Assembly (NCBI RefSeq): GCF_004354985.1
Contig: NZ_SMSK01000002.1
Span: forward strand, 62,001 to 126,000
DNA: 64,000 bases
Reading direction: 5' to 3'
DNA from: Segetibacter sp. 3557_3
GTDB lineage: Bacteria > Bacteroidota > Bacteroidia > Chitinophagales > Chitinophagaceae
Part shown: positions 25,503 to 33,367 of the stretch, one piece after another
Layout of the letters: every line of letters begins with the position of its first letter
How positions within the stretch are numbered: position 1 is the first letter of the stretch
The notes under the pieces: model-generated
Told to the model about the DNA's origin: nothing
Seen by the model: only the letters and a program-made list of their open reading frames with translations
Databases searched by the model: none
Position numbers and translations under genes: made by a program

Positions 25503-26549
25503 ATGATTAAACGTTTTTCACTACCCGGGATGATTGTTAAAGCAGGTTGCGTTATGCTTGCATTGGGTACCCTACAGCAAACCTCGGCGCAGGACATGCA
25601 GGCCGACAATATGTTGGTATACCAGCGCGCAATAGGTGGCTGGCCAAAGCACATCAACGAAGTAAAGATTGACTATACCAAGCCCCTGTTTGAAGAACAA
25701 AAGCTTGATTTACGCGCCGACTCGCTTAAGAAAGATGCCACCATAGACAATGGCGCAACCGTAAAAGAAATCCGCTACCTTGCCTCGGCCTTTAAAAAAC
25801 ACAACAACCCTGCATACCTGGCAGCTGCTGAAAAGGGGGTACGTTATTTACTGAAGGCTCAATATCCCATTGGCGGATGGCCACAGTTTTATCCTGACTC
25901 GAGCCTTTATCGTGGAGAGATCACCTTCAACGATAATGCAATGATCAACGTACTCGAGCTGATGCTGGATGTAAAAGGGGGCAAAAACGACCTGGAGGTT
26001 ATCAGCCGCACCCTCGTTCCCGGGTGTACGGCTGCGATTGAGAAAGGCATTAGCTGTATACTTCTAACACAAGTAAAGGTTAATGGAAAACTAACCGTTT
26101 GGTGCGCACAGTATGACCAGAAGACGCTTCAACCGGCAACCGCACGTAAGTATGAGTTGCCCTCGTTAAGTGGATCGGAAAGCGTTGCGATTACGCGGTT
26201 TCTCATGAAGGTTGAAAAACCTTCGGCGGCAATTAAAACGGCAGTGAAAAGTGCTGTTGAATGGTTTAACGCATCTAAGATAGAAGGATATAAGTTTGTG
26301 TCGGTTCCCGACCCTGCAGAGCCAAATGGAAGGGACAGAAAGTTGATTGCAGAACCCGGTGCGGTACTCTGGGCACGTTTTTACGACCTCGATACCAACG
26401 AACCATTTTTCTGTGGTCGCGACGGCATAAAAAAGAAACGGGTTTCAGAGATTGAATATGAGCGTAGAAATGGGTATGCCTGGTATGGCAACTGGCCTCA
26501 ACAATTATTAGAACAGGAATATCCCTCCTGGTTAAAGAAAAACGCATAA
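25503..26549 (+). CDS. Pectate lyase family PL10
   Basis: 348 residues with a signal peptide ending near TSAQD. PL10 hallmarks are present: QRAIGGWPKHI, the DNGAT motif, YPIGGWPQFYPDS, ITFNDNAM and a C-terminal RRNGYAWYGNWP. It cleaves polygalacturonate by beta-elimination with Ca2+ and a catalytic Arg. The length is that of a single-domain PL10, and it has no sorting domain, so it may act in the periplasm on imported oligomers. The gene lies 10 bp after GH105 and 1 bp before uxaB, linking the polymer-cutting and intracellular parts of the pathway in one transcript. Confidence 0.9.
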   Translation: MIKRFSLPGMIVKAGCVMLALGTLQQTSAQDMQADNMLVYQRAIGGWPKHINEVKIDYTKPLFEEQKLDLRADSLKKDATIDNGATVKEIRYLASAFKKHNNPAYLAAAEKGVRYLLKAQYPIGGWPQFYPDSSLYRGEITFNDNAMINVLELMLDVKGGKNDLEVISRTLVPGCTAAIEKGISCILLTQVKVNGKLTVWCAQYDQKTLQPATARKYELPSLSGSESVAITRFLMKVEKPSAAIKTAVKSAVEWFNASKIEGYKFVSVPDPAEPNGRDRKLIAEPGAVLWARFYDLDTNEPFFCGRDGIKKKRVSEIEYERRNGYAWYGNWPQQLLEQEYPSWLKKNA

Positions 26550-26550
26550 C

Positions 26551-28071
26551 ATGAACAACTTGTCTGTTTCCGCCTTAGCGCAGGTAATCGAAAATGATCG
26601 GCTGGTTAAGCCTTCACAATCCGTGTTTCAACTGCCGGAGAAGGTACTGCAGTTCGGCACCGGGGTACTTCTTCGTGGCCTGCCAGACTACTTCATCAAT
26701 AAAGCAAACAACCAGGGTGTTTTTAAAGGCCGTATCGTAGTGGTAAAATCAACCTCGCAGGGCGATACCAATGCGTTTGATACCCAGGACGGATTGTTTA
26801 CCCAGTGTATCAGGGGTCTTGAAAACGGCGAAAAGGTTGAGCAGAACATCATCAATGCAAGCATCAGCCGGGTACTGTCTGCAAAAGAGCAGTGGAACGA
26901 AATTCTTGAATGTGCTGCAAACCCCAACATGGAGGTGATCATCTCCAATACAACCGAAGTTGGCATCAGTCTCGTTAAAGAAGATAAAATTGATGCCGCT
27001 CCACCGGTATCATTTCCTGGTAAACTGCTGGCTTTTTTATACCACCGTTACAAAGCGTTCAATGGTGATCCATCAAAAGGGGTAGTGATTGTGCCTACTG
27101 AGCTGATCGTTGATAATGGTGCAAAGCTTGAAGCGATTGTACTGGAGCTGGCGCACCTGAATGGTGTTGACCCGGCCTTCATGGATTGGCTGGAAAGCTC
27201 TAATCATTTTTGTAATTCACTGGTCGACCGGATTGTTCCGGGCAAATTACCCGAAGCTGATAAAGCCGTTTTTTTGCAGGAATACGGGGTAAACGACGAC
27301 CTGATGATCATGAGTGAAACGTATAGCCTATGGGCAATTGAAGCCAATGATCCCGTGGTGAGCGAAAAACTTTCATTTTATAAAGTGGACAAAGGTGTGG
27401 TTATCGCCCCCGACATCAACAAGTTTCGCGAACTGAAATTGCGATTGCTGAACGGTACCCATACTTACAGCTGCGGACTGGCGCATCTTGCCGGTTTCAC
27501 CATAGTGAAGGAAGCGATGGAAGACGACGAATACAGGGGTTATGTATTGCAATTGATGTTAAATGAAATTGCCCCGGCCATTACCAATGACGAGATCACT
27601 TATGACGAAGCAAAGGAGTTTGCGGAGAAAGTAGTTGACCGTTTCAGGAACCCTTTCATCGAACATAAATGGTTAAGCATCTCGGTACAATATTCTTCTA
27701 AAATGAAGATGCGTAACGTGCCGGTATTGATAAAACATTATGAGCGCAACCAGCAGGTACCTGAGCTGATGGCGATCGGCTTTGCGGCTTACATCAGGTT
27801 CATGAATTGCATTGAAACAGATGGCAAATTTGTAGGCGAAGCAAATGGGGAAGCATACAATATACAGGACGATCATGCCGGTTGGTTTGCCGAACGAAGC
27901 AGCCTTAACGCTGGTGCGATTGTAGAAGAAGTTTTAAAAAATGAGGCCTACTGGGATGTTGACCTCACCAAATTACCCGGTTTTGCGGCAGCTGTAGAAA
28001 ACTGGTATGGACAACTTGTTGCCGGCCGGGTGAAAGACGTTATCAGAGAAAGTCATTCCGTAAAAGCTTAG
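26551..28071 (+). CDS. uxaB: Tagaturonate reductase (altronate oxidoreductase)
   Basis: 506 residues of cytoplasmic mannitol dehydrogenase-family protein. The N-terminal Rossmann region has VLQFGTGVLLRGLPDYFINKA, and the signature LRLLNGTHTYSCGLAHLAGF is in the C-terminal catalytic half. It reduces D-tagaturonate to D-altronate with NADH, the second step of galacturonate catabolism after UxaC. It follows the PL10 gene by 1 bp and is 11 bp ahead of uxaA, so the three are surely co-transcribed. The length matches family members of ~480-500 residues. Confidence 0.94.
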   Translation: MNNLSVSALAQVIENDRLVKPSQSVFQLPEKVLQFGTGVLLRGLPDYFINKANNQGVFKGRIVVVKSTSQGDTNAFDTQDGLFTQCIRGLENGEKVEQNIINASISRVLSAKEQWNEILECAANPNMEVIISNTTEVGISLVKEDKIDAAPPVSFPGKLLAFLYHRYKAFNGDPSKGVVIVPTELIVDNGAKLEAIVLELAHLNGVDPAFMDWLESSNHFCNSLVDRIVPGKLPEADKAVFLQEYGVNDDLMIMSETYSLWAIEANDPVVSEKLSFYKVDKGVVIAPDINKFRELKLRLLNGTHTYSCGLAHLAGFTIVKEAMEDDEYRGYVLQLMLNEIAPAITNDEITYDEAKEFAEKVVDRFRNPFIEHKWLSISVQYSSKMKMRNVPVLIKHYERNQQVPELMAIGFAAYIRFMNCIETDGKFVGEANGEAYNIQDDHAGWFAERSSLNAGAIVEEVLKNEAYWDVDLTKLPGFAAAVENWYGQLVAGRVKDVIRESHSVKA

Positions 28072-28082
28072 AACAACTGATC

Positions 28083-29735
28083 ATGAAAAAAAGCATTTTA
28101 AAAGTTCATCCTGACGATAACATTATCGTCGCTTTACGCAACCTTACGAAAGGTGAAGAAGTAAAAATGGACGGGCAAACGTATACAGTAACTGAAGATA
28201 TTCCGGCAAAGCACAAATTCACCGAAACCGACATGCAGGCGGGCGACAGCCTAACAATGTACGGGGTGCTTGTTGGAAAGGCACAAATGCATATACCTGC
28301 CGGTGCGCGCATTTCTACGTCAAACGTAAAACATGCATCCACGGGTTTTGAACTGGGAAGTCGCAAAACAGCTTGGCATGTTCCCGACGTGTCGAAATTT
28401 AAAACCAGGACCTTCAAAGGATATCACCGCAGCGACGGCAGTGTAGGTACAGCAAATCATTGGCTCGTTATACCCCTCGTGTTTTGTGAAAACAGGAACA
28501 TCGATGTATTAAAAGACACCCTGTTGGATGAGCTTGGTTTTTCAAGGCCTAAAAAATACAACGACTTTGCAAAGCAGTTAAAGAAGCTGTATACCTCAGG
28601 CAAAACCGTTCAGGATATTTTGAACGCCGAGTTCAAGGAAAGCGATGAGTCGGAGAAGAAAGACCGGCTATTTAAAAACATAGACGGGGTAAAGTTTATC
28701 ACCCACGAAGGCGGCTGTGGTGGAACCCGCCAGGATGCCCAGGCGCTTTGCGGCTTGCTTGCAGGTTATATCACCCATCCCAATGTGGCTGGTGCAACTG
28801 TGCTTAGCCTTGGATGCCAGAACGCACAGATTGCCATGCTTGAGGAAGAAATTGCAAAGCGTTCGCCCGCGTTCGACAAACCACTTTATATTCTCGAGCA
28901 ACAACGTATCGGTAGCGAAACCGATCTCATTTCAGCCGCACTCAAACAAACTTTTGCGGGACTGATCCAGGCCAACCAGCTTGAACGCCAGCCGGCACCC
29001 ATCAGCAAACTTTGTATCGGCCTGGAGTGCGGTGGTTCCGATGGCTTTTCAGGCATTTCCGCCAACCCGGCCATCGGGTATACGAGCGACTTGCTTGTAG
29101 CTGCAGGAGGCTCTGTTATTCTCTCCGAATTTCCGGAGTTGTGTGGGGTTGAGCAGGAGATGAGCGACCGTTGTGTGGATGAAAGCAAGGCACTTCGGTT
29201 TATCGATATCATGCGCCGGTATGGGCAACGTGCGAAAGACGCGGGTTCAGGTTTCGATATGAATCCATCACCTGGCAACATCAAAGACGGACTGATCACC
29301 GATGCCATCAAGTCGGCTGGTGCGGCAAAAAAAGCGGGGACCTCGCCTGTTGTTGATGTGTTGGATTATCCGGAAAAAGTGAGCAAGCCGGGTTTGAACC
29401 TGTTGTGTACACCGGGTAATGATGTTGAGTCGACTACCGCCGAAGTTGGTGCAGGCGCAAACATTGTGCTTTTCACTACCGGTCTTGGAACACCAACCGG
29501 CAACCCCGTGGCACCCGTGCTAAAAGTATCGAGCAATACGATCCTTTACAACAAGATGCGCGACATCATTGATATTAATACCGGAACCATCATCGAAGGA
29601 GAAGAAACCATCGAGGAAGCCGGGGAACGCATACTCGACCACGTGATTAAAGTAGCGAGCGGCGAAGTGGAGGCCCTATCTGTAAAAAACGGGCATGAAG
29701 ACTTCATTCCGTGGAAACGGGGGGTTAGTTTGTAA
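28083..29735 (+). CDS. uxaA: Altronate dehydratase
   Basis: 550 residues. A short SAF-like N-terminal domain (~1-95, starting MKKSILKVHPDDNIIVAL) is joined to the large UxaA/GarD-type catalytic domain. Signatures are GYHRSDGSVGTANHWLVIP, THEGGCGGTRQDAQALCGLL, LSLGCQNAQ and LCIGLECGGSDGFSGISANP. The Cys/His residues in these are expected to bind the catalytic metal. It dehydrates D-altronate to 2-keto-3-deoxy-D-gluconate. It is the last gene of the GH105-PL10-uxaB-uxaA run; 17 bp after its stop an 8-bp tandem array begins. Confidence 0.95.
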   Translation: MKKSILKVHPDDNIIVALRNLTKGEEVKMDGQTYTVTEDIPAKHKFTETDMQAGDSLTMYGVLVGKAQMHIPAGARISTSNVKHASTGFELGSRKTAWHVPDVSKFKTRTFKGYHRSDGSVGTANHWLVIPLVFCENRNIDVLKDTLLDELGFSRPKKYNDFAKQLKKLYTSGKTVQDILNAEFKESDESEKKDRLFKNIDGVKFITHEGGCGGTRQDAQALCGLLAGYITHPNVAGATVLSLGCQNAQIAMLEEEIAKRSPAFDKPLYILEQQRIGSETDLISAALKQTFAGLIQANQLERQPAPISKLCIGLECGGSDGFSGISANPAIGYTSDLLVAAGGSVILSEFPELCGVEQEMSDRCVDESKALRFIDIMRRYGQRAKDAGSGFDMNPSPGNIKDGLITDAIKSAGAAKKAGTSPVVDVLDYPEKVSKPGLNLLCTPGNDVESTTAEVGAGANIVLFTTGLGTPTGNPVAPVLKVSSNTILYNKMRDIIDINTGTIIEGEETIEEAGERILDHVIKVASGEVEALSVKNGHEDFIPWKRGVSL

Positions 29736-29752
29736 GTGGGTATTGGGTATTG

Positions 29753-29949
29753 GTTGACTGGTTGATAAGTTGATAGGTTGACTGGTTGATTGGTTGAGAA
29801 GTTGATTGGTTGACTGGTTGATTGGTAGATTGGTTGACTGGTTGATTGGTTGAGAAGTTGATTGGTTGACTGGTTGAGAAGTTGACTCGTTGATTGGTTG
29901 ATAAGTGATCAGTTGACTGGTTGATATGTTGATTGGTTGAAGTTGATTT
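29753..29949 (+). repeat. Octanucleotide tandem array, about 24 units
   Basis: Units of GTTGA plus suffix (CTG, ATT-type TTG, TAA, TAG, GAA, CTC, TAT) keep a strict 8-bp phase from 29753 to 29904. One 7-bp unit (GTGATCA, 905-911) then shifts the phase, three more octamers follow, and the last units are irregular. GTTGACTG and GTTGATTG dominate. It is the same word family as at 23237, with a richer suffix vocabulary. It lies 18 bp after the uxaA stop. Confidence 0.95.
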
Positions 29950-30020
29950 ATTCATTGGCCAGGAAGCAGATGGGTTGCCGTGCTATGGAGATTGCGTTGA
30001 TAAATCAACATATGATTTTG

Positions 30021-30187
30021 ACAAAACAACCGGGGCGGACTAAAAATCACGTCTCATAACTCATCTCTCATAACTCATAACTCATCACTCATCTCTCATA
30101 ACTCATCACTAATTTCTCATCACTCTGAACTCATAACTCTAAACTCATAACTCCTACCTCCTCACTCTTAATTCATAACTTTTAACT
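30021..30187 (+). repeat. Conserved head plus 19-unit heptanucleotide array in the uxaC leader
   Basis: The head ACAAAAC...CGGACTAAAAATCACGTCT (30021-30054) is followed by 19 seven-base units from 30055 to 30187 (133 bp) in perfect phase: mostly CATAACT, CATCACT and CATCTCT, later CTGAACT, CTAAACT, CCTACCT, CTTAATT. The array stops 5 bp before the uxaC ATG. The same head (ACAAAACCGACTAAACATCA, then CGTCT) and the same heptamers occur on the minus strand directly before yhcH (38403-38553), again with 19 units. Confidence 0.93.
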
Positions 30188-30192
30188 GCAAT

Positions 30193-31635
30193 ATGAAGCG
30201 ATTTCTTGACGAAAACTTTCTGCTGAAGACCAGGACTGCGCAGAAGCTTTACCACGATTATGCGAAAGAGATGCCCATAATCGACTATCACTGCCACCTG
30301 CCACCAGCGCAGATTGCGGCTGATCAACAGTTTGAAAACCTCACCCAGGTGTGGCTTTACGGCGACCATTATAAGTGGCGTGCGATGCGGGCAAATGGTG
30401 TAGACGAGAGCTATTGTACCGGTGATAAACCTGACTTTGAGAAATTTCAGAAATGGGCCGAAACCGTGCCGTATACACTGCGTAACCCGCTGTATCATTG
30501 GACCCATCTTGAACTTCAGCGCTATTTTGGGATCGACCAGATTCTAAATGGCGATACTGCCAAAAGCATATACGACGAATGTACCGCCAAACTGCAGACA
30601 CCCGAGTATTCCGTTCGTAACCTGCTCCGTAAATTGAACGTCAGGCTGGTTTGTACCACCGACGACCCTGTCGACAACCTGGAGTACCATCAACAAATAA
30701 AAGATGACGGGTTTGAGATCCCCATTCTCCCGGCGTTCAGACCAGACAATGCAATGAACGTTGACAATACACAAAACTTTAATGGTTACGTTCAACGCCT
30801 TGAAACTGCGGCAAACGTGTCCATCGGTTCCTTCCAGCAGTACCTCGATGCGCTGAAATCGCGGCATGAGTATTTTGCGGCGAATGGCTGTAGTGTTTCC
30901 GATCATGGGCTCGAAGAGATCTATGCCGAAGATTATACAACAGCGGAAATTGCCGGGCTGTTTGACAAAGTTCGTGCAGGTAACGACCTAAACGATATCG
31001 AGAAACGCCGCTTTAAATCGGCTATGCTGGTGCAGTTTGCCGAATGGGATTGGGAAAAAGGCTGGGTGCAACAATACCATCTGGGTGCTTTGCGCAACAA
31101 CAATTCACGCATGCTGCGCAAACTTGGTCCGGATACCGGTTGGGATTCTATCGGCGACTTTTCGCAGGGCAGATCCCTTTCGAAATTCCTCAGCCGGCTT
31201 GAAGGCGAAGACAAACTCACCAAAACAATCCTGTACAACCTCAATCCTGCTGATAATGAATTGATGGCAACCATGATCGGCAACTTCAACGATGGCTCTG
31301 TTGCGGGAAAGATTCAATTTGGATCTGCCTGGTGGTTCCTTGATCAGAAAGATGGCATGACAAGGCAGATTAATGCCCTTTCGAACATGGGCCTGCTAAG
31401 CCGTTTTATCGGTATGCTTACCGATAGCCGGAGCTTTCTATCATTCCCGCGCCACGAGTATTTCCGCCGCTTGATCTGCGACCTTTTTGGCGAGGAAATG
31501 GAAAATGGTGAATTGCCAAACGATATAGAATGGGTTGGAAAAGTGATCCAGGATATTTGCTTCAACAACGCTAAAAACTACTTCAACTGGCAGCAATTAA
31601 ATTCCGAAAAAGCGGTTCTGACGAAAGCCCGGTAG
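30193..31635 (+). CDS. uxaC: Glucuronate/galacturonate isomerase
   Basis: 480 residues of cytoplasmic enzyme in the amidohydrolase superfamily. It converts D-galacturonate to D-tagaturonate (and glucuronate to fructuronate), the entry step of this pathway. Visible are the metal-binding motif IIDYHCHLPP (His33, His35), LYGDHYKWRAMRANGV, WTHLELQRYFGI, CTTDDP and GSAWWFLDQKDGM. The length agrees with the usual ~470. The leader is the heptanucleotide array described at 30021. A further heptamer run follows immediately after the stop codon. Confidence 0.95.
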   Translation: MKRFLDENFLLKTRTAQKLYHDYAKEMPIIDYHCHLPPAQIAADQQFENLTQVWLYGDHYKWRAMRANGVDESYCTGDKPDFEKFQKWAETVPYTLRNPLYHWTHLELQRYFGIDQILNGDTAKSIYDECTAKLQTPEYSVRNLLRKLNVRLVCTTDDPVDNLEYHQQIKDDGFEIPILPAFRPDNAMNVDNTQNFNGYVQRLETAANVSIGSFQQYLDALKSRHEYFAANGCSVSDHGLEEIYAEDYTTAEIAGLFDKVRAGNDLNDIEKRRFKSAMLVQFAEWDWEKGWVQQYHLGALRNNNSRMLRKLGPDTGWDSIGDFSQGRSLSKFLSRLEGEDKLTKTILYNLNPADNELMATMIGNFNDGSVAGKIQFGSAWWFLDQKDGMTRQINALSNMGLLSRFIGMLTDSRSFLSFPRHEYFRRLICDLFGEEMENGELPNDIEWVGKVIQDICFNNAKNYFNWQQLNSEKAVLTKAR

Positions 31636-31640
31636 TAACG

Positions 31641-31710
31641 CATAAGTAATAATGCATAATGGATAACTCATAATTCATCACGCTGAATTCATAATTCATC
31701 ACTCAAAACT
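31641..31710 (+). repeat. Heptanucleotide array, 10 units, upstream of the aldehyde dehydrogenase
   Basis: Starts 5 bp after the uxaC stop: CATAAGT, AATAATG, CATAATG, GATAACT, CATAATT, CATCACG, CTGAATT, CATAATT, CATCACT, CAAAACT, all in 7-bp phase. A 31-bp CAACTA-rich stretch leads to the next ATG at 31742. The conserved head seen with the other two arrays is absent here. Confidence 0.85.
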
Positions 31711-31741
31711 CACCAACTACTAACACACAACCAACTAACTA

Positions 31742-33367
31742 ATGACTTTTACCGAAGAACTCGATAAAATTTTTGTTACCGAAGAAGAGATACCTGAAAA
31801 GTTTAACCTGACGGAAGAAGTACACCAGCGCACTTACCTGAGCAATGGTGAAATGAAAACCTGGAAAGGCAGTGTACATGAGGTTTATTCCCCGGTTTGT
31901 ATCAGAACTGAAGAAGGATTAAAAAGAAGGTTAATCGGCACCTACCCGGTTTGTACCGAACAGGAAGCCTTTGAAGCCTTAGACGCGGCAATCGCTGCAT
32001 ACGACAATGGCCGTGGCAAATGGCCCACCATGAGTGTTGCCGACCGGATTACCTGTGTAGAAAACTTTACCAAAAAGATGCTTGAACAAAAAGACATCGT
32101 GGTTAAGTTGCTCATGTGGGAGATCGGGAAATCTTACGCCGATTCGGTAAAGGAGTTCGACCGAACAGTCGAATACATCTATGCCACCATAGATGCATTG
32201 AAAGATATCGACCGGCAGTCATCCCGCTTTGAAATTGAGCAGGGAATTGTTGCACAGGTACGTCGTTCACCGCTTGGAGTTGTACTGTGTATGGGCCCTT
32301 TTAACTACCCGCTTAATGAAACGTTTACAACCCTTATTCCTGCAATTATCATGGGGAATACCCTATTGTTTAAACCTCCGAAACACGGTACGTTATTACA
32401 CTTTCCTTTGCTGGAGGCATTCCGCGACAGTTTTCCAAAAGGGGTTGTCAACACCATTTATGGTCGCGGGCATACGATTGTTCCCGGCCTGATGCAGTCG
32501 GGTAAGATCAACGTGCTTACCCTGATTGGTTCGAGTAAAGTTGCAAACGAACTGAAGAAGTTGCACCCTAAGGTTAACCGCCTTCGCGCCATCCTCGGTC
32601 TCGATGCAAAAAATGCAGCCATCGTTACCAAAAATGCCGACATATCACTGGCGGTTCAGGAAACCGTACTGGGCTCATTATCCTTCAACGGTCAACGTTG
32701 TACTGCACTAAAGATCATTTTTGTACATAAGAATATTGCTCGCGAGTTCCTGCACCAACTAAAAGAGGCTGTAGCCAAATTGAAGTATGGTATGCCTTGG
32801 GAACCAAATGTTGCCCTAACCCCATTGCCTGAACCACATAAGCCCGCATACCTGCAGGAGATTATCGAAGATGCCAGGCAGCACGGTGCCGAGGTTATCA
32901 ATGAAAATGGGGGAGCAACCGTTGCTTCGTTTGTTTACCCTGCAATTGTGTTCCCGGTAAACGAGAAAATGAAGTTGTACAGGGAAGAACAATTCGGGCC
33001 CGTGATACCAGTTGTGCCCTACGAGAGCCTTGAAGAACCGATTCAATACCTGATCGAGTCGCCGCATGGTCAACAGGTAAGTATCTTCAGCAGCAACAGT
33101 GATGAGGTAGCTACATCAATTGACGAGTTGGTTAACCAGGTAAGCCGGGTTAACATCAACTGCCAGTGCCAGCGAGGTCCCGATGTATTTCCCTTTACCG
33201 GCCGTAAAGACAGTGCTGAAGGAACCCTTTCAGTTGTGGATGCACTGCGTTCATTTTCTATCCGGTCGCTGGTTGCCACAAAACTGAACGACAACAATAA
33301 GCACCTGCTCAACGAGATTATCAACGGGCATGAGTCGAATTTCTTAAGCACCAAGTTTATCTTTTAA
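31742..33367 (+). CDS. GapN-like aldehyde dehydrogenase (probable NADP-dependent glyceraldehyde-3-phosphate dehydrogenase)
   Basis: 541-residue aldehyde dehydrogenase superfamily protein. The cofactor region has GVVLCMGPFNYPLNETFTTL and NTLLFKPPKHG; the catalytic cysteine is Cys320 in SFNGQRCTALK; a late motif is EEQFGPVIPVVPYE. Family members of this subgroup oxidise glyceraldehyde-3-phosphate directly to 3-phosphoglycerate, which would use the aldolase product of Eda. Oddly, the usual ELGGK motif reads LGLDAK (285-290). The position 34 residues before the Cys, where the general-base Glu normally sits, is Gly286, with Asp288 two residues later. The gene overlaps the following KDG kinase by 1 bp. 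Another aldehyde substrate, such as a ketoglutarate semialdehyde, is possible. Confidence 0.82.
   Translation: MTFTEELDKIFVTEEEIPEKFNLTEEVHQRTYLSNGEMKTWKGSVHEVYSPVCIRTEEGLKRRLIGTYPVCTEQEAFEALDAAIAAYDNGRGKWPTMSVADRITCVENFTKKMLEQKDIVVKLLMWEIGKSYADSVKEFDRTVEYIYATIDALKDIDRQSSRFEIEQGIVAQVRRSPLGVVLCMGPFNYPLNETFTTLIPAIIMGNTLLFKPPKHGTLLHFPLLEAFRDSFPKGVVNTIYGRGHTIVPGLMQSGKINVLTLIGSSKVANELKKLHPKVNRLRAILGLDAKNAAIVTKNADISLAVQETVLGSLSFNGQRCTALKIIFVHKNIAREFLHQLKEAVAKLKYGMPWEPNVALTPLPEPHKPAYLQEIIEDARQHGAEVINENGGATVASFVYPAIVFPVNEKMKLYREEQFGPVIPVVPYESLEEPIQYLIESPHGQQVSIFSSNSDEVATSIDELVNQVSRVNINCQCQRGPDVFPFTGRKDSAEGTLSVVDALRSFSIRSLVATKLNDNNKHLLNEIINGHESNFLSTKFIF

Noticed and set aside
29725-29955. Minus-strand frame of 76 codons rich in Asn, Gln, Ser and Thr
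   Set aside because: It is the translation of the octanucleotide array (eight-residue period) and has no independent coding evidence.
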